A DNA stretch of 64,000 nt, taken from the NCBI GenBank assembly GCA_030148165.1, contig JASBTZ010000003.1, positions 868,001 through 932,000 on the forward strand, in the 5' to 3' direction. The stretch's first letter is position 1. The number at the start of each line of letters is the position of its first letter. The notes under the pieces are model-generated. The model did no database searches. It worked only from the letters and a program-made list of their open reading frames with translations, and was not told the origin of the DNA. The position numbers and the translations under genes are program-made. This document shows positions 9,175 to 18,490 of this stretch, one piece after another. This DNA is from Bacteroidota bacterium. GTDB taxonomy: Bacteria > Bacteroidota > Bacteroidia > Flavobacteriales_D > Crocinitomicaceae.

Positions 9175-10734
9175 CTACTCTATCACGATTCTCTCCGTGA
9201 ACTGTCCGGTTGAAGTGACTATTTTAAGAATGTATACCCCCGGTGCTTCGTCTATGTTCACGAAATGTTTGTTTTGGTTGTAATCCGTTTCACGATAAAC
9301 TTCTCTTCCGAATACATCGTGGATCACCATTTCATTTACATCTAATCGTTCCGGAAGTTCAATCGTTACCCATCCCTTCGATGGATTCGGGTAGATCTTT
9401 AGCTCCGGATCGGTAATGTCTTCTTCTTTGAGGCCAAGGACCATATATTCACATTCATTGGCCAAATAAGTATCATAATAATTCTGTGTGAAATCGGCGT
9501 TTTGATATAGCTTTGTTACGCTAGCCAAATTTGGATCAACCGATGCAGTAGAATCCTGAGAAAATATAACGGCATAAGATAGTTTCATCGTGTCCTGAAA
9601 GCCAAAATAATCTCTTTTCACGGACATAATCATTCGGCGATCATTTGGTGGATTATTTATGGTAACTTCCGAGACCGCTAATGAATCATTCGGGTCTCCC
9701 GGGCAGAAATATGAAATTATCGCGCCCGTTGAATCCTGAAACGGATTGCCCGTTCCATCACAGCCCTTCATTATGTTGTAAATATCCATTGGTGTGTTAA
9801 CGCCGGACAAATACATTGCTTTTCTCATCGTATCATTCAAACACATGATTCCAATGGCAGGAGGATAATCATGATAGCCTGGTCGTCCCCCATCATCTTC
9901 GTCATATGAGTCTGCATTATAAGAGAATATCATGTTTCGAGTGCTATCGGATCCAATGTAATCATCCAGATAATAGCCGACATCAAAATCTTCGTATGTG
10001 CTTACATAAAAATCAGATAAAAGTATTGTTCCACGATTGACAACAAGCAGATCGATAAAAGTTGTGTTATTTAGATCATCATTGCTTTCAATTTGGTAGA
10101 ACATAAAATGAAGCTCCAATCCAATAGGTTCTCCACCAGATTCGGTATGGAGACCACCCTTGTCATTCAGAATAGTATAAATTGCATCATCTCCTTTTAT
10201 ACAGGGATGATCACCGTTAGCAGGATCGTATATTCCGTTCTGATTCACATCTACAAATGGCGCCAAGTAATAACTTTGACCTTGAGTCGTGTCACCATGT
10301 GCAGGCCAAAATTGAATGTCACTTGGCATTGTATATCCTACTTGACCCACATTTGCAATATGATTAACTATCTCATCCTTTGAAACATGCCACATTGTTT
10401 GAGCGAATGGGTTTACTCCGGGTACAGCTGCACCTATGCTAATTGGACCCGGCCATAGGTCAGTGCCGAAGCCGTAACGAGGGGCTGCCAAATGAAGTTG
10501 ATTATTGATGTCAATTCCACCAAACCAGAATGCACTAGAAAAAATAGATGTAAGTCCCGTTCCTTTCGGTATTTCGTATCTGGCGAGTGAATTGAGAATA
10601 TCTTGAAAGAAAACTCCCTTATCAGTAATTAATGCAGAAACATTATTCTTCTCAATCGAATCTTCCACGTAAATTTGGCTGAAGGCAATATTTGATAATA
10701 TAAATGAGGTCGATAATACGAGTAAAATTTTCAT
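9175..10734 (-). CDS. T9SS-secreted protein, tandem paralogue 1
   Basis: A 519-residue protein with a signal peptide (about 1-19) and a type A T9SS sorting domain (about the last 75 residues, starting IYPNPSKGWVTIEL). The body contains a calcium-loop-like segment DVNQNGIYDPANGD and acidic stretches such as SYDEDDGG. It matches the gene just upstream through most of its length, for example NNVSALITD, ARYE.PKG and the DDY.G.DS.RN region, so the pair arose by duplication. Only 7 bases separate the two. I recognise the pattern from large uncharacterised secreted proteins of Bacteroidota; no enzymatic motif was seen. Surface or extracellular location is expected. Confidence 0.88.
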   Translation of the reverse strand: MKILLVLSTSFILSNIAFSQIYVEDSIEKNNVSALITDKGVFFQDILNSLARYEIPKGTGLTSIFSSAFWFGGIDINNQLHLAAPRYGFGTDLWPGPISIGAAVPGVNPFAQTMWHVSKDEIVNHIANVGQVGYTMPSDIQFWPAHGDTTQGQSYYLAPFVDVNQNGIYDPANGDHPCIKGDDAIYTILNDKGGLHTESGGEPIGLELHFMFYQIESNDDLNNTTFIDLLVVNRGTILLSDFYVSTYEDFDVGYYLDDYIGSDSTRNMIFSYNADSYDEDDGGRPGYHDYPPAIGIMCLNDTMRKAMYLSGVNTPMDIYNIMKGCDGTGNPFQDSTGAIISYFCPGDPNDSLAVSEVTINNPPNDRRMIMSVKRDYFGFQDTMKLSYAVIFSQDSTASVDPNLASVTKLYQNADFTQNYYDTYLANECEYMVLGLKEEDITDPELKIYPNPSKGWVTIELPERLDVNEMVIHDVFGREVYRETDYNQNKHFVNIDEAPGVYILKIVTSTGQFTERIVIE

Positions 10735-10741
10735 AGTGCTT

Positions 10742-12364
10742 TTATTTAATGATGAGTCGTTGTGTGAAATTGTCGTGTTTTGAATTTAGGCGAATGAAAT
10801 AGAGTCCCGGTTTTTCTTTTAGACTGAACTCGATATGCTGTACTTGCCCATATTCCTTCCTGAATATTTCTCTTCCGGTACAATCAAGAATGCTCACCGA
10901 AACTTGATCCGTCATTTCAACCAAGTCAACATTAAAATTGCCGTTCGATGGATTTGGGTAAACTTGAATTTCAGCTCTAGCTATTTCATGCTGTTCCTCT
11001 TCAAGTCCAAGCCATGCCTGTGAGCAAGGGAATGATCTATTCTGATCATAAAGACTTTGTAAGGAAGTTGCAATGTTCTTTACATTAACAACATTTTGAA
11101 ATGGACTCAGATCTGTTTTATCAAATAAGATGGCATAATCAGAACAGATCATATCTCCCACTCCGAAATTACTTTCACTTATAGTCATGAAAAATCTTCG
11201 GTCTCCCGGATCATTGGAAGAATAATATCCATCCGTGTTGAGTTCACTCCAACCCACGGAATCAATAGGGCTACCCGAGAACATATAACTGGAAGGAATA
11301 TTTGTAGCGCCATACGATCCCGGAAATCCAGTCCCTCCATAAACCCAGGGTTGACCGTTTGCCCACATTCCATTCATGAAATTCCAGTATTCGAGGGCAA
11401 CATTTGGATCTGAATAAGGGTATGCACCCCCATTCGTAAAGTAACAGAAGTAATCCATCTGGTGACTCAAACTCATGATGCCGACGCAGGGAGGATACTG
11501 ATTATATCCTACATTGCCTCCGTTATCCTCGTCATAGTTGTCACCATTATAAGCATAAGCCAGATTTCTCAGTGAATCACAACCAACATAATCATCCATA
11601 TAATTACCTACATCCGCATCCATATAAATCGCTTGTCGGTAATCGTGGTAATTCATCGTAGAGCGATTGTAAACCTTGAAGTTCAGGAAAGTCGTGTTTC
11701 CCATATAACCACCCATATTAAATTGATAGGCCATTACATGTACTTCAATCCCCATGTAAGTCGTTTGTAAGTTAGCTGGATAATCATGCATGATGACATA
11801 TACTGTTTGGTCTCCCATAATCTCGGGATAGTCTCCGTCCATTGGATTATAGACGCCATCATTATTAGCATCAACGTAGGGTGCTAATTGAGGTGCGATT
11901 CCCAGCGAAACCTCTCCATTACCCGGCCATTTAGCGATATCGGAAATAGGAACATATCCCGGGGATTGATAATTCTGTATATGATAATTGATCTCATCGA
12001 GGGTCACTGACCAGATTCCTTCTTGATAAACTGCCTGATACTGTGGATTGCTATAAGCCATTTGATCAGCAACGGGACCTGAACGAAGATGATAGCCAAC
12101 GTATGTATCTGCAGCGACATTAATTTGATTATTGACATCCTTCATTCCGAACCAGGGGGCCATGTTGTAAATGACATTTTTCCCACTTCCTTTTGGAACC
12201 TCGTATCGGGCAATTGATTGAGCCTGATCCTGAAAGAAAGTTCCTTCATCTGTGATCAAAGCGGAAACATTGTTCGCATCAAGTACACGCGTATATTCAA
12301 CCTGCGACAAAGAGTAGAAGCTTGTCAGCATAAAGAACAAAGTAGTTAATTGTAGAGATTTCAT
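10742..12364 (-). CDS. T9SS-secreted protein, tandem paralogue 2
   Basis: A 540-residue paralogue of the following gene with the same layout: signal peptide (about 1-20), an N-terminal block NNVSALITDEGTFFQD, a calcium-loop-like DANNDGVYNPMDGD segment, an acidic NYDEDNGGNVGYNQYP region, and a type A T9SS sorting domain beginning VYPNPSNGNFNVDL. It has an extra Tyr/Gly/Asn-rich insertion (about residues 330-385) that the other copy lacks. It is probably the first gene of a two-gene unit ended by the terminator after the second copy. Function unknown; secreted surface protein. Confidence 0.88.
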   Translation of the reverse strand: MKSLQLTTLFFMLTSFYSLSQVEYTRVLDANNVSALITDEGTFFQDQAQSIARYEVPKGSGKNVIYNMAPWFGMKDVNNQINVAADTYVGYHLRSGPVADQMAYSNPQYQAVYQEGIWSVTLDEINYHIQNYQSPGYVPISDIAKWPGNGEVSLGIAPQLAPYVDANNDGVYNPMDGDYPEIMGDQTVYVIMHDYPANLQTTYMGIEVHVMAYQFNMGGYMGNTTFLNFKVYNRSTMNYHDYRQAIYMDADVGNYMDDYVGCDSLRNLAYAYNGDNYDEDNGGNVGYNQYPPCVGIMSLSHQMDYFCYFTNGGAYPYSDPNVALEYWNFMNGMWANGQPWVYGGTGFPGSYGATNIPSSYMFSGSPIDSVGWSELNTDGYYSSNDPGDRRFFMTISESNFGVGDMICSDYAILFDKTDLSPFQNVVNVKNIATSLQSLYDQNRSFPCSQAWLGLEEEQHEIARAEIQVYPNPSNGNFNVDLVEMTDQVSVSILDCTGREIFRKEYGQVQHIEFSLKEKPGLYFIRLNSKHDNFTQRLIIK

Positions 12365-12582
12365 AGAAGTAGTTTTAAGTAAATCTACCTCTGTTGTATG
12401 TCTATTACGATACTTTCTAAATCAATGTTTTACGATAGTTTACCATTCCAAAAAAAAGATGACATCCGTTTAAACGTGATTTTCAACAGATAACTTTAAA
12501 TATATAACACTTAATCGTGTATTGGGTTTAGGATAATTATACATATGAAGCAACCCGATGACTTAGATTTTTGATCATTATT

Positions 12583-13068
12583 CTAGCGATATCCCGTATA
12601 ATCTTGGGAAGGCCAACCAGCAGCAGGATAGTAATCATATATTCTTACAGAGTCTTTATTCAGAAGATATATATCATTATATCCATATGAACTTGGTGTC
12701 GCAACAAATCCATTCTCATTATTGATGCTAATAGTATCGTGAAAAATATTCAGCGGTTGAGTTTGATAGAAGCCCCAAATATGAAAGAACATGACGGTTG
12801 AATCAATGTATTCTCCCTTATTCAAGAACACATGTTGGACGTGATACTCGAATGTATCCGCTAGAGGTTGGCAGTAATTAATAGGGCCAAAAATACTTGG
12901 ACCTTGTTTACCCTTATATACTCCATTCAAGCTTTCAGCAAAAGAGCATAATTCACAACTTTCGACAGATGGAGTTGGTTCATGCTTGAACTTCCTACAA
13001 GCGGTTAAAACCATGATCACTAAAAAAAGTGATGATATTATACCGTATTTACTGTTTAACAAATTCAT
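12583..13068 (-). CDS. Putative lipoprotein
   Basis: An exported protein of about 161 residues with a lipoprotein signal ending VLTAC, after which the mature protein would start at cysteine. Other cysteines follow (ESCELCSF, NYCQ), which may form disulfides. I start it at the methionine of MNLLNSKYG because the ATG 15 bases upstream would lengthen the overlap with the previous gene. It overlaps the preceding lipoprotein gene by 20 bases in another frame. The mature part looks beta-rich; no family recognised. It forms a compact unit with the two genes upstream. Confidence 0.65.
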   Translation of the reverse strand: MNLLNSKYGIISSLFLVIMVLTACRKFKHEPTPSVESCELCSFAESLNGVYKGKQGPSIFGPINYCQPLADTFEYHVQHVFLNKGEYIDSTVMFFHIWGFYQTQPLNIFHDTISINNENGFVATPSSYGYNDIYLLNKDSVRIYDYYPAAGWPSQDYTGYR

Positions 13069-13429
13069 TATAAATAGCTTCAACTGGAAAATCTTCTGAT
13101 CTCAACACGCCGTTGGTAATGGTAAAATGATAAGTAAAGTCCGTTACAACTGAGAACGAATAATGGTCATCACCTAAATCTTTAAAGTATTCTATCTTTC
13201 CTTTTTGAAATACCTCTTCGTTTTTGAATAAAATTGCCGTACCGTTTCTTTTAATTCTAATCCCAAAATCATCTTCAAATTCTTGTTCAACAAGAAAAGT
13301 ATTGAGGTCTAAGTTTGTATATACCCAGCTATAGTCTCCTGTAAATTGCAAAGCCACATTGTCCGCTTTCCAACATGACGTGAGCATAATTAATAGAAAG
13401 ACGCTATATGCGGTAAGCTTATTTCTCAT
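13049..13429 (-). CDS. Putative small lipoprotein
   Basis: About 126 residues with a lipoprotein signal peptide (MRNKLTAYSVFLLIMLTSC) and lipidation cysteine at about residue 19. The chosen start gives a normal signal peptide; an upstream in-frame ATG would add 12 residues that lie inside the previous gene. The mature part is rich in aromatic and charged residues and looks like a small beta fold. It overlaps the gene before it by 11 bases and the gene after it by 20 bases, so the three are translationally coupled. No family recognised. Confidence 0.65.
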   Translation of the reverse strand: MRNKLTAYSVFLLIMLTSCWKADNVALQFTGDYSWVYTNLDLNTFLVEQEFEDDFGIRIKRNGTAILFKNEEVFQKGKIEYFKDLGDDHYSFSVVTDFTYHFTITNGVLRSEDFPVEAIYNEFVKQ

Positions 13430-14063
13430 GCGTTTTATTCTTCGTAAACTGATATGTAAGTCCAAAAGCGCAACCCGGGTCCCAATAGCCTCCTGACCAA
13501 TACGAGTTACTTATATACCCGTATTCATTGGAAGATGATAAAGTTGATTTATCGTATACTTTCTCGAAATCCATTTCTCCTCCACCGGCGAATACATTCC
13601 AGTCGAAATATAAATTACGAGATAATTCTAAAGACATACCAAACCCAATATAACCGGCCATATAATAATTTTGATACGTATACACGTCATATTCTGTAAC
13701 TTGGAACTGACCCTGTTCAAATTCAATTCGTTCTTTACCGTCTGTAAAATCGGCTCTGTTTATTTCGAAACATAAATTTAGATAGAACCTATTCTGTTTT
13801 TCTTTAAAAGGAAAGAATCGATACTGGCATGCAACACTGTTCTGACGGTAATCAAACCTCTTATACAAAACAGTGCCATAAGCAACACCCAGATAATGTC
13901 GAGGAATAGCGTAATTCAATGAAAGATATGTTGGTAAATAGAGCCCATGACTAAGCGGAAGACAACGTACTTGAAAGCCTATTCCAAAACCATTGTGCTG
14001 CGAAGACTGTGCAATAGTTGAAGAACTTATAGAAATCAATATAGCAGTAAGGAATTGTCTCAC
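13419..14063 (-). CDS. Putative outer-membrane beta-barrel protein
   Basis: A 214-residue protein with a signal peptide (about 1-18, ending STIAQ). The body has alternating hydrophobic and polar residues and many Tyr, Phe and Gly (for example LYFDWNVFAGGGEM), as in small outer-membrane barrels. The end contains a glycine/tyrosine-rich stretch and stops after a basic tail. It is the first gene of a three-gene envelope unit with two lipoproteins, which suggests a small outer-membrane complex of unknown function. Confidence 0.65.
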   Translation of the reverse strand: MRQFLTAILISISSSTIAQSSQHNGFGIGFQVRCLPLSHGLYLPTYLSLNYAIPRHYLGVAYGTVLYKRFDYRQNSVACQYRFFPFKEKQNRFYLNLCFEINRADFTDGKERIEFEQGQFQVTEYDVYTYQNYYMAGYIGFGMSLELSRNLYFDWNVFAGGGEMDFEKVYDKSTLSSSNEYGYISNSYWSGGYWDPGCAFGLTYQFTKNKTHEK

Positions 14064-14101
14064 AATACAATATAACGAATCCTAAGATCTTTTGGTTGAA
14101 C

Positions 14102-14132
14102 AAAAAAAGGCTCGCGTTTGCGAGCCTTTTTT
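14102..14132 (-). terminator. Intrinsic terminator after dnaK (works in both directions)
   Basis: GGCTCGC and GCGAGCC form a perfect 7-bp stem with a 4-base loop, flanked by A7 on one side and T6 on the other. On the minus strand it ends dnaK transcription before the next minus-strand gene. Confidence 0.92.
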
Positions 14133-14174
14133 AACCACTAATCAAAATGAAGAAGTTTCTCTTCTGTAGCTATG

Positions 14175-16073
14175 CTACTTCTCATCTACTTCCTCGAAAT
14201 CAACATCTGTAACCTCATCGGAACCGTCTCCTGCATCTTCTGTCGAAGCGCCATCTGCACCACCAGCTTCATTCGCTGCATTGTACATGTCCTGCGATGC
14301 TGCCTGGAACACTTCGTTTAGTTTATCGATTGCAGGTTGTAGATTGTCCATATTCTTCGCTTCAAACTCTTTCTTGAGTTCCGCAAGCGCGTCATCGATA
14401 GGTTGTTTCTTATCTGCTGGGATCTTGTCGCCGTACTCTTTCAATTGTCTCTCCGTCTGGAAGATCATTGAATCAGCTTTGTTGAGTAGATCCGCATTTT
14501 CTCTTGCTTTTTGATCCGCATCCGCATTTGCTTCTGCTTCTGCCTTCATTCTTTCGATTTCTTCATCAGATAATCCGGAAGATGCCTCGATCTTGATCGA
14601 TTGCTCTTTTCCTGTTCCTTTATCTTTAGCCGAAATATTCATAATACCGTTAGCATCGATATCGAATGTCACTTCAATTTGAGGAACTCCTCTTGGCGCA
14701 GGTGGAATATCAGTCAACTGGAATCTTCCAAGCGTCTTGTTATCCGTTGCCATTGCACGCTCACCCTGAAGCACATGAATATCCACCGATGGTTGGTTAT
14801 CCGAAGCTGTAGAGAACACTTCTGATTTCTTTGTAGGAATTGTTGTGTTCGCATCAATCAACTTCGTGAAAACTCCTCCCATTGTCTCGATACCCAATGA
14901 AAGCGGTGTTACATCCAGTAGAAGGACATCTTTCACTTCTCCGGTCAATACACCACCCTGGATCGCCGCACCTACTGCAACCACCTCATCCGGGTTCACT
15001 CCTTTTGAAGGTTCTTTGCCGAAAAAATTCTTCACGGCATCCTGAATAACCGGGATTCTTGTTGAACCACCTACCAGGATCACCTCATCAATATCTTTTG
15101 TTGAAAGTCCTGCACTCTTCAATGCTGATTTACATGGAGCGATTGTTCTTTCCACGATATCTGAAATCAGTTGCTCGAACTGAGATCTTTGTAATGTTCT
15201 AACAAGGTGTTTTGGCACTCCGTCAACAGGCATGATATACGGAAGGTTGATCTCTGTTGAAGTTGTCGATGAAAGCTCAATCTTCGCTTTTTCCGCTGCT
15301 TCTTTTAATCTTTGAAGTGCCATTGGGTCTTTTCTAAGATCCAATCCTTCATCCTTCTGGAATTCATCTGCCAACCAGTTAATGATCTTATCATCAACAT
15401 CGTCACCACCAAGGTACGTATCTCCATCTGTAGAAAGTACTTCGAATACGCCGTCTCCTAATTCAAGGATCGAAACGTCATGTGTACCTCCACCGAAGTC
15501 AAATACTACGATCTTCTGATCAATTCCTTTTTTATCTAATCCGTAAGCCAACGCTGCCGCTGTAGGCTCGTTGATAATTCTTTTGATCGTTAACCCGGCA
15601 ATCTCACCTGCTTCTTTTGTAGCCTGACGCTGAGAGTCATTAAAGTATGCAGGAACAGTAACAACTGCCTCTGATACTTCCTGACCTAAATAGTCCTCAG
15701 CTGTCTTCTTCATTTTTTGAAGAATCATTGCTGAAATTTCCTGTGGTGTGAATTTACGATCATCAATAACAACTCTTGGTGTGTTATTATCTCCTTTTAC
15801 AACTTCATATGCTACTCTATTGATTTCATTTTTAACATCATCGAACGATGATCCCATAAAACGCTTAATAGAGTATATAGTCTTTGTAGGGTTCGTAATG
15901 GCTTGACGCTTTGCAGGATCACCTACCTTGCGCTCGCCTCCTTCTACGAAAGCAACCACGGAAGGTGTCGTTCTCTTACCTTCTGAGTTGGCGATCACTA
16001 CCGGCTCGTTTCCCTCCATTACCGAAACACAAGAGTTGGTAGTTCCTAAGTCTATTCCAATTATTTTTCCCAT
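14175..16073 (-). CDS. dnaK: Chaperone protein DnaK (Hsp70)
   Basis: A 632-residue Hsp70. The ATPase domain starts [21 protein letters not shown] and includes [15 protein letters not shown]; the conserved linker [19 protein letters not shown] leads into the substrate-binding domain, and the lid ends in the acidic tail [13 protein letters not shown] typical of DnaK. It refolds and holds client proteins with DnaJ and GrpE, which are encoded about 16 kb away on the same strand. It stands alone between a terminator and a long spacer that holds a candidate promoter and inverted repeats shared with the grpE-dnaJ promoter region. Confidence 0.99.
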   Translation of the reverse strand: MGKIIGIDLGTTNSCVSVMEGNEPVVIANSEGKRTTPSVVAFVEGGERKVGDPAKRQAITNPTKTIYSIKRFMGSSFDDVKNEINRVAYEVVKGDNNTPRVVIDDRKFTPQEISAMILQKMKKTAEDYLGQEVSEAVVTVPAYFNDSQRQATKEAGEIAGLTIKRIINEPTAAALAYGLDKKGIDQKIVVFDFGGGTHDVSILELGDGVFEVLSTDGDTYLGGDDVDDKIINWLADEFQKDEGLDLRKDPMALQRLKEAAEKAKIELSSTTSTEINLPYIMPVDGVPKHLVRTLQRSQFEQLISDIVERTIAPCKSALKSAGLSTKDIDEVILVGGSTRIPVIQDAVKNFFGKEPSKGVNPDEVVAVGAAIQGGVLTGEVKDVLLLDVTPLSLGIETMGGVFTKLIDANTTIPTKKSEVFSTASDNQPSVDIHVLQGERAMATDNKTLGRFQLTDIPPAPRGVPQIEVTFDIDANGIMNISAKDKGTGKEQSIKIEASSGLSDEEIERMKAEAEANADADQKARENADLLNKADSMIFQTERQLKEYGDKIPADKKQPIDDALAELKKEFEAKNMDNLQPAIDKLNEVFQAASQDMYNAANEAGGADGASTEDAGDGSDEVTDVDFEEVDEK

Positions 16074-16112
16074 GACAATTTTTTGTTTTCAATAATTAAC
16101 TGCTAACTCTTA

Positions 16113-16128
16113 GTCAATCATTATGCCA
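16113..16128 (-). promoter_or_regulatory. Candidate dnaK promoter element TGGCA-N6-TTGAC
   Basis: On the minus strand this reads TGGCATAATGATTGAC, 39 bases before the dnaK ATG. The same TGGCA-N6-TTGAC arrangement with identical spacing lies before grpE. It resembles the sigma-54 -24/-12 layout but has GA where GC is normally required, so the sigma factor is uncertain. Confidence 0.4.
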
Positions 16129-16201
16129 TAGGAAATTTTACGTGAAATTGTGACAGATTTGCCATTATCTGCCAATATAGGGAGCTTTCAGGGTGTCTAA
16201 A

Positions 16202-16218
16202 TGACAGTCAAAATGTCA
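16202..16218. promoter_or_regulatory. TGACA-N7-TGTCA inverted repeat upstream of dnaK
   Basis: A 5-bp perfect inverted repeat that could bind a dimeric regulator, about 130 bases upstream of the dnaK start. A related TGACA/TGTC repeat is found before grpE. It also lies close to the 3' end of the upstream M23 peptidase gene. Confidence 0.35.
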
Positions 16219-16237
16219 GACTTTTGAAAAATCGACC

Positions 16238-17209
16238 TTAATCAAGTGCTCGATAAGAGTTCTCGCTCATCTGTAAAAGCTGCTCGTATTGTTCCGGTGT
16301 CAGGTCTGAATGGAAGTACCCGATCGGATTTACTTTAACACCGTCTTTTACTACTTCATAGTGAAGGTGAGGACCTGTCGATTTGCCTGTTGAGCCAATG
16401 AGTCCGATCAATTCGCCACGAGTCACTTTTTGTCCTACACGAACATTGTATTTACTTAGGTGCGCATAACGGGTTTTGTATCCGAAACCGTGATCAATGA
16501 TCACACTTTTTCCGTATCCCCATCGCTTGTTTTCAATGGCTTCAATAACACCATCTCCTGTCGCGTAGACTTCGGTTCCTGTATCAGCCGTAAAGTCTAT
16601 ACCCGTATGTAAGTGTCGCGTCTTGTAAATAGGATCAATACGATAGCCAAATCCGGAAACGGCTCTTTTCAGATCTGTATTTCGAACCGGTTGAATAGCC
16701 GGAATACACGCCAGCATTTTTTCCTGTTTCTTCGCTAATTCTACCAACTCCTTAAATGAAATGCTTTGTGCATTCAACCTTCTCTCCAGTTTATCGATCT
16801 TCTGAGAAGTAGAAATCAATAGCTCCGAATTGCTCACGTCAGTTAAATAAGCATATTTATCACTGCCACCCGCGCCCATTGTTCTTAATTCAGCCGGGAA
16901 TGCTTTGGCGTGAAGAGCAACACGGTACATGTCTTCATCCCGCTTTTCAATATCGTCAAGCACCTGATTAACCAATTCCATATCCTTATTCAAACGCTGT
17001 AATTCACGCTCATATCGTTCTAATTCCAATTTCATAACCAGTTCACGATGTGAGGGAAGATTCCTGGAAAAGATGAACGCTAACAATAAGATAATAACAA
17101 TGTTCGGAGCTAACCAAAGAGATACCCGCAGGATCTTTTTTCCTGTCGATAATTTAACTTCTTCATAAGTCAAAGTCTCCTTATTGAACTTATATTGCTG
17201 TTTAGCCAT
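16238..17209 (-). CDS. M23 family metallopeptidase (LytM type)
   Basis: A 323-residue envelope protein with one N-terminal transmembrane helix (about 27-48), a coiled-coil region (about 55-100, rich in Glu/Arg/Leu) and a C-terminal LytM zinc peptidase domain. The metal ligands are visible: H201 and D205 (HTGID) and H281/H283 (HLH), with H250 also conserved. All ligands are present, so it should be an active peptidoglycan endopeptidase, although the family also contains regulators. It ends before the dnaK control region and is divergent from the MscS-type channel gene. The topology suggests it is anchored in the inner membrane facing the periplasm. Confidence 0.94.
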   Translation of the reverse strand: MAKQQYKFNKETLTYEEVKLSTGKKILRVSLWLAPNIVIILLLAFIFSRNLPSHRELVMKLELERYERELQRLNKDMELVNQVLDDIEKRDEDMYRVALHAKAFPAELRTMGAGGSDKYAYLTDVSNSELLISTSQKIDKLERRLNAQSISFKELVELAKKQEKMLACIPAIQPVRNTDLKRAVSGFGYRIDPIYKTRHLHTGIDFTADTGTEVYATGDGVIEAIENKRWGYGKSVIIDHGFGYKTRYAHLSKYNVRVGQKVTRGELIGLIGSTGKSTGPHLHYEVVKDGVKVNPIGYFHSDLTPEQYEQLLQMSENSYRALD

Positions 17210-17352
17210 GGCGCAAAAGTAGCTATATTACCGCGATCTATTTGTTAAGATTATCTAAAAAGGCATATCAGCAGGAAATCCAGTTGTGAATAGTATGCTA
17301 TCTAGAACAATACCCTTATCTTCGTCAACTGAAATGAAATAAGACTTTTATC

Positions 17353-18453
17353 ATGAATTTTCTATTAGCAACAAAATTGAGTGATATTCCGGGATGGGTT
17401 CCGGATTGGGCAAAAGAAGAATGGTATGGAAACCTGATCTTCGACTGGATCTATTCCATTTGTATTGTCATCGGAGCAATCATTGCAGCGAAGATCCTTT
17501 ATTGGTTTATCGGTAAGTATGTGAAAATGATCACCGCTAAGACAAAAACCGATCTGGATGATATTCTTGTAGACAAGCTGGAAGAGCCAATAGTCTACGC
17601 ATTGGTTATATCTGCTTTTTATTGGGCATTTCACCGTCTGCATTTTAATGAAACTGTCGATGCATTTTTCGCGAAGGTCTTTACGATCATCTACTTCCTC
17701 AATGCTACCTGGTTAGTTATTCGAATCGTTGATTCGGTCGTAGAGGAGTATATCGTTCCATTAGTTGAGAAATCTGACAGCGAACTGGATGATCAACTCA
17801 TGCCAATTCTAAGAAAGCTATTCAAAGCTATTCTGTGGGCTATCGGTATTATTATAAGTCTTAGTAATGCAGGATTTGACGTCATGGCACTTGTGGCTGG
17901 ACTTGGAATCGGTGGTTTAGCCTTGGCTCTAGCTGCTCAGGATACCGTTAAAAACATCTTTGGTGGTGTGATGATTTTCCTTGATAAGCCTTTTAAAATA
18001 CGCGATCGAATTTTGATTAATGGCATGGATGGTGTCGTGGAAGAAATTGGTATTCGAAGTACCCGGTTAAGAACTTTGGAGGGAAGATTGATAACAGTGC
18101 CAAATGCACAATTCAGCGATAATCCGGTTGAAAACATATCTCTTGAACCGACAAGGAAGATTGTCGTCAACATTGGACTTACCTATGAAACATCACCTGA
18201 AGACATGGAGAAAGCAATGAAGATTCTCGAACAAATCGTTATAGACAATCCTAAAGTGACTGATGAACCCTTGATATCGTTCAACACCTGGGGTGATTTC
18301 GCTATGGGAATTCTGTTGATATACTATATCGAGGAAACAGACAATATTCTTTCCGCTCAAACAGAAATCAATCTGGAAATTCTGAAACAATTCAATGCTG
18401 AAGGATTAGAGTTCGCTTACCCGACACAAATGCTTTATCATAAGCCTGTGTAA
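17353..18453 (+). CDS. Mechanosensitive ion channel family protein (MscS)
   Basis: A 366-residue membrane protein with hydrophobic helices at about 31-53, 78-97, 105-125 and 155-175. The pore helix GLGIGGLALALAAQDTVKNI is followed by the MscS beta domain (FGGVMIFLDKPFKIRDRI...). Members open under membrane tension and release solutes after hypo-osmotic shock. A TATCTTCG element (one mismatch to TAnnTTTG) lies about 30 bases upstream. alaS starts 37 bases downstream; whether they share a transcript is unclear. Confidence 0.95.
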   Translation: MNFLLATKLSDIPGWVPDWAKEEWYGNLIFDWIYSICIVIGAIIAAKILYWFIGKYVKMITAKTKTDLDDILVDKLEEPIVYALVISAFYWAFHRLHFNETVDAFFAKVFTIIYFLNATWLVIRIVDSVVEEYIVPLVEKSDSELDDQLMPILRKLFKAILWAIGIIISLSNAGFDVMALVAGLGIGGLALALAAQDTVKNIFGGVMIFLDKPFKIRDRILINGMDGVVEEIGIRSTRLRTLEGRLITVPNAQFSDNPVENISLEPTRKIVVNIGLTYETSPEDMEKAMKILEQIVIDNPKVTDEPLISFNTWGDFAMGILLIYYIEETDNILSAQTEINLEILKQFNAEGLEFAYPTQMLYHKPV

Positions 18454-18490
18454 GATTAGCTTTTGTATTTTTAGACCGAAGAAAGCAACA

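Noticed and set aside
12365-12582. Small RNA or gene in the largest spacer (218 bases)
   Set aside because: A+T-rich, only tiny frames, no terminator hairpin or conserved RNA pattern seen; probably holds the promoter of the T9SS pair.
13049-13083. Frameshift joining the two overlapping lipoproteins
   Set aside because: Each has its own signal peptide and lipobox cysteine.
16160-16176. Second TGGCA-type element (TTGGCAGATAATGGCA on the minus strand) as the dnaK promoter
   Set aside because: The spacing to the following GC is one base short of the sigma-54 layout; the element at 16113-16128 matches grpE better.
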